Below, one piece after another: positions 58,099-64,000 of a stretch of 64,000 nucleotides of DNA. The notes beneath the pieces are model-generated. The model was not told the DNA's origin and did not search any database. It worked only from the letters and a program-made list of their open reading frames with translations. Both the position numbers and the translations under genes were made by a program. How positions within the stretch are numbered: position 1 is the stretch's first letter; each line of letters begins with the position of its first letter. The stretch is from PZPK01 sp963974595. GTDB taxonomy: Bacteria > Pseudomonadota > Gammaproteobacteria > Pseudomonadales > Oleiphilaceae. The stretch is taken from assembly GCA_963974595.1 (NCBI GenBank), contig CAXBDA010000007.1:3463-67462 (forward strand). The letters run 5' to 3'.

Positions 58099-59786
58099 GC
58101 TTTTGTATCCACAAGGTGTCTGTCTAGTTGGGTCTGCTTAGATGAAGGCTGACCTTTCTGACAAAGTATATCGTTTACATTTAAACCTATATTTTCAAGT
58201 TGGCTTTTAAAATAACCAGACTCTTTTTCGAGCAATGCCAAAGTGCTTTGCTGGTCAGCCCATAGTACCGGTGAGATTGTATTGTTCGATAGGGTCACCT
58301 GAACGTAAACAGGGCCTAAAGATGCTAAGTCGAAAGATAACAGAAGCTTCCATTGTAGTTCATTTTCACCTGCATCATGTTCATTCATGGACTCCTTTTG
58401 TTCTTTATCGAGCCGGAAATTAAATGTTTGAATCGTTTGATTTGGGTTGAATAAGGGGAGCTCGAAAAACCATGTTTGTTGAAGAGCGCTTTCAGCGCCG
58501 CTGTTAGACTGCATTAAACTATTGAGTTGATTGAATTGCAATTTATGAATCATACCTGCCAGTAGTTTTAATAGCTGGCCTGTTGAAAGTTCTTGTGAGT
58601 CAAATAACGCTTTTGATTGATTAATGCGTGTGCTGGGTAGCATTGGAAAAGTAAACGGCGAAACTAAAAGGCTATCGGGGGTTCGGCCCAGAAATAAATT
58701 TTTTACTTCTGACGCGGAAAGTTCAGTGGCTAGCTGTTTGTTCAGTAATGCTGATGCAGACAGTAAGCTTGCTTTCAAGTCATTGATTTGCAAGCCTGCT
58801 TCGCTGGCCGGTTTGTTTGTATTTTGTTTAGCTAATGTGCTCGACGCAAGTTGCAGCAGGGCTTCAATCGTTTGTTGTATTTTGTCGCGAGTTGAATTTA
58901 TCGATTGCGGTAATTGAGATTGCAGGGTCTTGGATTGATTGAGTGCCTGGTTTAAATGCTTAAGCTGATTATTGAATGCATTCAGAAATTCTGGTTTAGA
59001 TAAAAGGTTCTTCTCAAAGAATAGCCCTGAATCAATTAAACTTTGTTTCAGGTAGTTACCAGAGAGTGGAGTTGACGAAACGGGCGTCTGTTGTGTTTGA
59101 ACAATCTCATTGAGTTTAGGTAACTTATCTAAAATAATTTGCTTGATTGATGTGATTAGCTTTGGGTCGATACTTGAAGATTGAGGCTCATTAGTTGTTT
59201 GCGAACTAGTCGTGAGTCTTGATGCCAGCAAGCTAAGTTGATCAAAGCCTTGCTGTAAGGGGAGTTGTTTGTCGAGAGTTATATTGATCGCCTGCAGTAA
59301 AGGCTTGATGAGCGTTTTTTCTAGTCGTGTGCTGCTTGGTAAGGAATCTATTTTAATGTCTGCTTCTGGTGTTTGAGTAGCGCTTAAGAGTTGAGCAAGC
59401 TTGGTCGAGTTTGCTGTTGTTGGTCTAGTGGTAACTAATTGTGCCATTAAGCTGGGTTTTTCAAGTGTACTTGATGGGTCGAGTTTTAATAAAAGTTTTT
59501 GGCCATTTTCCAAGGTTTTGTCAGAGCTAATAATAATTGTCTGGCCTTTAACGAGAACTAACCACTCTTTATTATTTTCTGGTGCTGGTGCTGGTGCTGG
59601 TGCTGATTGATTGCTGCCGGGTACAGTAGTCGCTTGTTTTGCATCGATAACGGTGCCAGAGTAAACTTTTCCTGCCTCAAGCTTTAAATCCTGAATCGTT
59701 GAAATAGAAGCCTGCTGACGATTAGCTTCGTTAGTCTGGGGTGTAAGGCGATTGCTGGAATTGATAGGGTGTTTAGATATATCCAT
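58095..59786 (-). CDS. FliK-like flagellar hook-length control protein
   Basis: Protein of 563 residues with a long Gln/Ser/Asn-rich N-terminal and middle part, low complexity, and a C-terminal domain resembling FliK (Flg_hook): WFFELPLFNPNQTIQTFNFRL, then LLSFDLASLGPVYVQVTL and ESGYFKSQLENIGLNVNDILCQKG (in parts). An AlaPro repeat (PAPAPAPAP) near residue 63 is encoded by a hexamer microsatellite. FliK normally sets hook length by acting on FlhB, so the coupled FlhB paralogue downstream is suggestive. No other flagellar structural gene is in the window. Confidence 0.8.
   Translation of the reverse strand: MDISKHPINSSNRLTPQTNEANRQQASISTIQDLKLEAGKVYSGTVIDAKQATTVPGSNQSAPAPAPAPENNKEWLVLVKGQTIIISSDKTLENGQKLLLKLDPSSTLEKPSLMAQLVTTRPTTANSTKLAQLLSATQTPEADIKIDSLPSSTRLEKTLIKPLLQAINITLDKQLPLQQGFDQLSLLASRLTTSSQTTNEPQSSSIDPKLITSIKQIILDKLPKLNEIVQTQQTPVSSTPLSGNYLKQSLIDSGLFFEKNLLSKPEFLNAFNNQLKHLNQALNQSKTLQSQLPQSINSTRDKIQQTIEALLQLASSTLAKQNTNKPASEAGLQINDLKASLLSASALLNKQLATELSASEVKNLFLGRTPDSLLVSPFTFPMLPSTRINQSKALFDSQELSTGQLLKLLAGMIHKLQFNQLNSLMQSNSGAESALQQTWFFELPLFNPNQTIQTFNFRLDKEQKESMNEHDAGENELQWKLLLSFDLASLGPVYVQVTLSNNTISPVLWADQQSTLALLEKESGYFKSQLENIGLNVNDILCQKGQPSSKQTQLDRHLVDTKA
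59581..59604. repeat. (GGTGCT)4 microsatellite in the fliK-like gene
   Basis: Four exact GGTGCT units encode the Ala-Pro repeat of the fliK-like protein on the minus strand. Copy-number change would stay in frame and only alter linker length. Confidence 0.85.
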
Positions 59787-59828
59787 CGCTTTAAACTTGT
59801 CTCAGGATGATGACCGACTTCAAACTTC

Positions 59829-59870
59829 CTTGATTGAGCGCAGAATTATGTGAACAGGCTCCCAATCAAG
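59829..59870. repeat. Inverted repeat between the fliK-like and lipoprotein genes
   Basis: CTTGATTGAGC (59829-59839) pairs with GCTCCCAATCAAG (59858-59870) as an 11-bp stem with a two-base CC bulge and an 18-base loop. It lies in the 181-base divergent gap and 43 bases upstream of the fliK-like start, so on the minus strand it would sit in that gene's leader. Function unknown. Confidence 0.4.
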
Positions 59871-59967
59871 AAGCTAATAGATTATTTCATAGACTATCCC
59901 AGATATAATCTCTAGGCAAAATATTAGAATGTTTTAGGGAAATAGCACAATAAATAAGGTTGTTGAT

Positions 59968-62367
59968 GTGATGAATAAGTTACTTGTTCAGTGGGTTCTT
60001 GTTATTTCGAGTATCATCCTCGTTACGGGGTGTACTAGCGGAGGCTCTAATCCCAGTGAGGAAGAAAAGGATGCGCGCTTTGCTCCCTTGCCTTCAGGTT
60101 TGCCGGTTTTTGCCGAAATAAATGAACCTTACTTGAATAAATCTTCTGATAAAGACAGCGACGCCCTTTCCCTGTTCAGCTATAAAACGCAAGCGTCTGC
60201 GTTAGAAAATGCGACGCAAACAGAAATTTTTAGTGCCTCAACAGATATCATTGTCTCGCTTAATACGGTTGAAGATCAAACCGGCAGAACTGAATTTACC
60301 TTACTCGTTAAGAACGACAGTGTTTATCTGGTCAATCATCTGAATAATGAAATTCGTTTGTTAAATCATTTTATCAACACGGTGTGTGAATTAATCCCGA
60401 GAGATATCGTCTCTGTTAACGATTCAGGACCCGAAAAAATCTTGACCGTTCTGCATGATGAATTAGTGTATGTGATGACCGCTGAGCCAGGTTCATTAAC
60501 TGATGATTGTTTATCAGATAGTAAAAAGCGTTTTTATGAGCTTCCTTTAGATTATCAACTCGATCCAAGTCTTGATGGAAATGGTGAGTTAACTAGTCTA
60601 TCCCTGGTCAAAGAATCTAAAGCACGTGCTCAATTAATATTTGGTTGGGTGCCAGATCCATTAAATCCTAATCAAGAGGTGATGGATTATGGTTATTTGG
60701 GGTATGCCGTTGAAGAGCAAGAGCTCAGTTTATTTGATCAAAATGGTGAATATGTTTGGACGCAAGATAGAACAATACAAGAATTTGAACAAGTTGCTAT
60801 TGCCGCAGAGACCTTAAGTGATAACTATATTTTCCACATTCAAGCGTTAGAGAATCAGCAATATTTAATCCAGTTAGGCTTAGATGTCTTTGTTGTCGAT
60901 GGTGGGGTCGATCTGTTATCAAAAGACTTTGATGAAACGGAGACTGTTCTAAATGATAAAGTAATGAGTGTTGATATGAGAGTCAAATCAGACTCAGCAG
61001 ACGAAGGTGTCTCATATGCTGTGCCTGTAAAAGCATTTTACGATACAGATGATCTTTTGCTTGTAGATAATGCCATGATATACCGTTTAGCTTATCAAGA
61101 TAGCATACCAGCGCGAAATCCAACAATAACAACGCGGATTGTTGGACAAAACCGATTTACTATTGAGAATAAAGAGTATTTATCAAACGCTGGCTTTTCA
61201 CAGTTTGACTTAGAACCTTGTGACCCAAGCGACCTTGATTGCACTGAAGCCCATGATGTTGAAGCACAGTCATGGCAGTTCCTGACGCGATGCGAAACAC
61301 AATTCGGCTGCATCATTTCAGCTAATACAGCGGATGTTTGTGAAACCAGGGAAGAAAATTTACAAACAGATTCTGAAGCGCCGCTTTGTACGCCAAGCAA
61401 TTACGAGCATTTGGCTGAGTTGAATAAACCTGAAAATGATGCTGAACTATTAGCTCATATGCAGTACGCCAAAGATTATACACGCCATATTGAGTATATC
61501 TTACAAAATAATCGCTTGTTTATGACCGTGCAAATGAATGAAAAAGATATCTTCCTGGCTTACGATTTTAATCAGGATTTTAGTGCCGCTAAGTCACTCC
61601 GTGAACAGGTTCTGTTTGGTGAACGGGCAGTATTAACAGGAATGGATGCTTATTTCTCAAATAACAATTTATTTTTAACCGCTCTACAAAAAGGCGCTTT
61701 ACGTAGTAATGAGTGTTACAAAAATGGTCAAAAGCTTCCTTGTGATTTAAGTGAATTAAATGAATCAGGTGGCACGAATTCTTGTACCGGAGAAGACATT
61801 GAAAGCAAGTTGTGCACCAATCAGTTTAACGAATACGAATCGAAAGCAATATTTTGTACTGCAAATCAAATAGCAGACTTGAGCTGCTCTGATGCCGCTC
61901 TAAATCAGCTGGATAGCTTGACAATAGAAAATTCTGATGAAGATGCTAAATGGTTGCCGTTATATGATTATGTAACTAAGGCGCAATTAATATATTTACT
62001 AGTCGGTGATCATACGCTCGCTTTGGAGTCAGGTAATCTCGATGAAGGTAAATTATATGCCCCTTCGCTTTATAGTGTTGATCCATCGACAGGTCAAAAA
62101 AATACCCGGTTAGCGAGTATGTCTGGTTCTGTTGAGCAAGTTGTAGGAGGCTGGTTAGCGAAGGATATAAGTCTCGGTGTGGCAGAAGTTTTTGGAAGAA
62201 TTAATGTCATTACTGAAGAAATAAGTCAAGACTCGGTTTCAAATAGTAGCCCTCAAAGTAAATTATCAACCTACATGCTAGAGCAAACTTTCGAGAATAG
62301 TATCTCTACCGAGCCAGATGCAATTAAAGTGCCTAAAGTCGCTGAGAGACTGTTCGATAGATTTTAG
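59968..62367 (+). CDS. Large Cys-rich lipoprotein, unknown function
   Basis: I do not recognise this protein. It has 799 residues. The N-terminus is a lipoprotein signal (VLVISSIILVTGCTSGG) with the lipobox LVTGC and lipidated Cys21. The mature part is acidic and has 14 further cysteines, several in short pairs (PCDPSDLDC, CETQFGC, CYKNGQKLPC, CTANQIADLSC), suggesting disulfide-bonded loops. Repeated patterns of beta-strand-like segments (for example ILTVLHDELVYVMTAE, SLVKESKARAQLIFG) hint at a propeller or other beta fold. The residue after Cys is Thr, so outer-membrane sorting is likely. The retropepsin-like gene follows 41 bases later. Confidence 0.7.
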   Translation: MMNKLLVQWVLVISSIILVTGCTSGGSNPSEEEKDARFAPLPSGLPVFAEINEPYLNKSSDKDSDALSLFSYKTQASALENATQTEIFSASTDIIVSLNTVEDQTGRTEFTLLVKNDSVYLVNHLNNEIRLLNHFINTVCELIPRDIVSVNDSGPEKILTVLHDELVYVMTAEPGSLTDDCLSDSKKRFYELPLDYQLDPSLDGNGELTSLSLVKESKARAQLIFGWVPDPLNPNQEVMDYGYLGYAVEEQELSLFDQNGEYVWTQDRTIQEFEQVAIAAETLSDNYIFHIQALENQQYLIQLGLDVFVVDGGVDLLSKDFDETETVLNDKVMSVDMRVKSDSADEGVSYAVPVKAFYDTDDLLLVDNAMIYRLAYQDSIPARNPTITTRIVGQNRFTIENKEYLSNAGFSQFDLEPCDPSDLDCTEAHDVEAQSWQFLTRCETQFGCIISANTADVCETREENLQTDSEAPLCTPSNYEHLAELNKPENDAELLAHMQYAKDYTRHIEYILQNNRLFMTVQMNEKDIFLAYDFNQDFSAAKSLREQVLFGERAVLTGMDAYFSNNNLFLTALQKGALRSNECYKNGQKLPCDLSELNESGGTNSCTGEDIESKLCTNQFNEYESKAIFCTANQIADLSCSDAALNQLDSLTIENSDEDAKWLPLYDYVTKAQLIYLLVGDHTLALESGNLDEGKLYAPSLYSVDPSTGQKNTRLASMSGSVEQVVGGWLAKDISLGVAEVFGRINVITEEISQDSVSNSSPQSKLSTYMLEQTFENSISTEPDAIKVPKVAERLFDRF

Positions 62368-62408
62368 TTGCAGAAAGTGAGCACTAAACCGACATCAAAG
62401 GTATTTGT

Positions 62409-63491
62409 GTGAAAACAACAGCAGGTTATCTTATTGCACTTATCTTGGGGCTGCTAGTAGGTTGGCTTGCTCAGCAGTTTTGGCTTAGCAAGCAGGGCTT
62501 AGCGCCATCGCAAACGTCTTCTCATGCTATCTCTAGGCAGCAGCAACGGCTGATTAACTTGCAGCAGCAAGCTTTAATAGAATCAGACCTGTCTGTTGTC
62601 GCACCTTTAGAGTCCTTATCTATAGGCTTTTCAAATGCGATACGTCAAAAAAACCTCGACTTAGCACTTGAGCGATTTTCTCAATTGGAAGAGCCTTCTT
62701 TGGAAAAGGTTTTGTTAATCGCTGAACTTGCTTACGAGTTGGGTGACTACGAGCTACTTTTTTCGACATTATATGAATTCAGATACGGGCTAGACTTCAA
62801 GTCAGAGCAGCGTTTGTTAGCGGAAATTGATGTGTTGGTTGAAAAAGTCGACAAAGCATTAGGCGAAAACCGTCAATATGACGAATTGGTGAATATATAT
62901 CGATTATTGATCTCTCTTGGTGCTGATAACACTTTGTTTTACCTTCGTTTAAGCTATTGGCAGCTTCAAGCCGGTAAGCCTTTTGCCGCATCACAAAGTC
63001 TTATCGGTGCAAGAAATGATATACAGATTGAAGCAGAAGTGAATAAACTTCAGACCGCAATCGATTTATATGAGGAGTATGGCGCTCATATTGATGTACC
63101 TTTAAGGGTTGTTGGCGAGCATTATTTAGTACCGGTCACCTTAGATAATAATGACACGTTAGAGCTTATGCTCGATACGGGTGCTTCTAAGACGGTGATA
63201 AAGCGCGGCATCATAGAAAATAGTCAACCTGCTGTGATGGAGGATATATTAGAACTCTTGATGAATACCGCAAATGGTCAGGCGACGGGCTACCGTGCAA
63301 ACATACCTAATGTCAGTATTGGTAATTTAAACCTTCGCTCACTGGATGTTGTTTTAATGGAATTACCAAATTTTGAATATGATGGTTTATTAGGCATGAA
63401 TGTTTTAAATCAGTTTGATTTTAATCTTGATCAAGACAAGGCTGTACTCAAGCTGCTCCCCAAAAAACCAAGTTTGAGTGTCTCACCCTAA
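62409..63491 (+). CDS. Membrane-anchored retropepsin-like aspartic protease
   Basis: Protein of 360 residues with an N-terminal membrane anchor (YLIALILGLLVGWLAQQF, residues ~6-23), a helical middle part with TPR-like spacing (residues ~50-210), and a C-terminal single-lobe aspartic-protease domain. That domain has LMLDTGASKTVIKRG (Asp-Thr-Gly-Ala) and the downstream flap/substrate segment GLLGMNVLNQFDFNLDQDKAVL, typical of the clan AA retropepsin-like bacterial family. The catalytic Asp is present and the domain would dimerise. It follows the large lipoprotein and may act in the periplasm. The substrate is unknown. The start is GTG at 62409. Confidence 0.8.
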   Translation: MKTTAGYLIALILGLLVGWLAQQFWLSKQGLAPSQTSSHAISRQQQRLINLQQQALIESDLSVVAPLESLSIGFSNAIRQKNLDLALERFSQLEEPSLEKVLLIAELAYELGDYELLFSTLYEFRYGLDFKSEQRLLAEIDVLVEKVDKALGENRQYDELVNIYRLLISLGADNTLFYLRLSYWQLQAGKPFAASQSLIGARNDIQIEAEVNKLQTAIDLYEEYGAHIDVPLRVVGEHYLVPVTLDNNDTLELMLDTGASKTVIKRGIIENSQPAVMEDILELLMNTANGQATGYRANIPNVSIGNLNLRSLDVVLMELPNFEYDGLLGMNVLNQFDFNLDQDKAVLKLLPKKPSLSVSP

Positions 63492-63507
63492 AGCTTATTT
63501 ATCGAGT

Positions 63508-63837
63508 TTACCTGTCTAATTTAAGGTCCAGATAACCTCTTTGAATACTTGTTTCAAAGGCTTGGGCTGACTCTGCAAGTTCAATAAATCTGAGTCTTAA
63601 GGTTTTCAGTTTTTTTAGCTCATCTCCAGATGGATAGTTTTCGCTATTGAAGTACTGTTTGCCTAATTCGTAGCTGTACTTTAAATAAGCTGCCCGGCTT
63701 CGTGCGACTAACTCCACCATTGGTTTAAGGTCGTTCACGCTTAATTCTTCAATTTCAGGGTTAATGATTTCTTTGTTAGCCGTTTTGAAAAGCTGCTGGT
63801 AATTCATCAACATACGATTGATATCTTTTTCATCCAT
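63508..63837 (-). CDS. Small helical hypothetical protein
   Basis: I do not recognise this 109-residue protein. It is mostly charged and helical (KDINRMLMNYQQLFKTANKE, LVARSRAAYLKYSYELGKQYF, LKTLRLRFIELAESAQAFE), with no signal peptide, Cys pair or catalytic motif. The ATG at 63837 has a strong CTTAGGAGAAG ribosome-binding site, which supports a real gene. It converges on the aspartic-protease gene with 16 bases between stops. The last 163 bases of the window upstream of it contain no gene that I can see. Confidence 0.6.
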   Translation of the reverse strand: MDEKDINRMLMNYQQLFKTANKEIINPEIEELSVNDLKPMVELVARSRAAYLKYSYELGKQYFNSENYPSGDELKKLKTLRLRFIELAESAQAFETSIQRGYLDLKLDR

Positions 63838-64000
63838 AATAAGCTTCTCCTAAGAAATATGGTTTTAATTTAAATATATCCCATAATCAAGCATAGAACC
63901 GTAGTTTGTCTAAGCAAGTTTATTTATATAAACAGGCCTAAAATTAATACTTTATTTCGATGGAGCCTTAATTTTCACAAGCAATAAACGTAAACTTTGC

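Noticed and set aside
1..64000. Insertion sequences, prophage, integrons, CRISPR arrays, tRNA genes
   Set aside because: No transposase, integrase or Cas-like protein, no regular direct-repeat/spacer series and no tRNA cloverleaf was found in the gaps that I read.

Overview
The window is an ordinary, densely packed chromosomal segment of a Gram-negative gammaproteobacterium. It is AT-rich by eye (base composition was not counted). The evidence is a complete E. coli-type dcw cluster running from mraZ to lpxC, a class A RNase P RNA, a proton-translocating bc1 complex, DXP-pathway isoprenoid genes, and a stator pair that resembles Vibrio PomA/PomB, including the ion-binding Asp24. The order rplM-rpsI-petABC-sspAB, then lpoA-yraN-diaA, rsmI, rnpB and dcw, followed by lpxC, dciA, an M23 peptidase, secA, argJ and a Nudix-ThiE fusion, is the order I know from Pseudomonas and its marine relatives. 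I infer a motile marine member of the Pseudomonadales/Oceanospirillales/Cellvibrionales side. The species is not identified.

Layout. 1-3.4 kb: end of a HolD-like gene, rimI, prfC and a TatD-type nuclease. 3.4-8.4 kb: ribosomal proteins L13 and S9, cytochrome bc1 and SspA/SspB. 8.4-12.9 kb: diaA-yraN-lpoA on the minus strand, diverging from rsmI, then an unrecognised secreted protein. 13.0-13.36 kb: rnpB. 13.4-31.7 kb: the dcw promoter with a phased MraZ-type operator array, then 16 tightly coupled wall and division genes ending in lpxC. 31.8-40.8 kb: dciA, an M23 peptidase, secA, argJ, Nudix-ThiE, moaC-moaA and a methyltransferase. 40.9-47.4 kb: ribA, the xseB-ispA-dxs operon (minus strand), and pomA-pomB with a PilZ gene. 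47.5-55.6 kb: NRDE protein, TauE/SafE permease, lgt, thyA, folA, ilvD, a LON-domain protein and a DedA-PAP2 fusion. 55.7-59.8 kb (minus strand): two tandem GGDEF-like proteins with degenerate active sites, an FlhB C-terminal paralogue and a FliK-like protein. 60.0-63.8 kb: a large Cys-rich lipoprotein, a membrane-anchored retropepsin-like protease and a small unknown protein.

Most of the window is core housekeeping: lipid II synthesis and septation (dcw), outer-membrane and wall growth (lpxC, lpoA, lgt), export (secA), respiration (petABC), cofactors (moa, rib, dxs, thyA, folA) and cyclic-di-GMP-linked motility. No insertion sequence, prophage, CRISPR array or tRNA was found, and I see no clear undescribed multi-gene system. 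The points most worth checking are the 10-bp-phased MraZ operator array, a duplicated ACACTAA(T/G)GTGT dyad on the xseB-ispA-dxs promoter, the PilZ gene attached to the sodium stator, the tandem degenerate GGDEF proteins beside orphan FliK/FlhB paralogues, and the lipoprotein/aspartic protease pair.

Stretches over 300 bases without a gene: 13359-13671 holds a terminator-like hairpin, the dcw promoter and the operator array. 44724-45038 holds the divergent xseB promoter, its dyad pair and the pomA upstream region.
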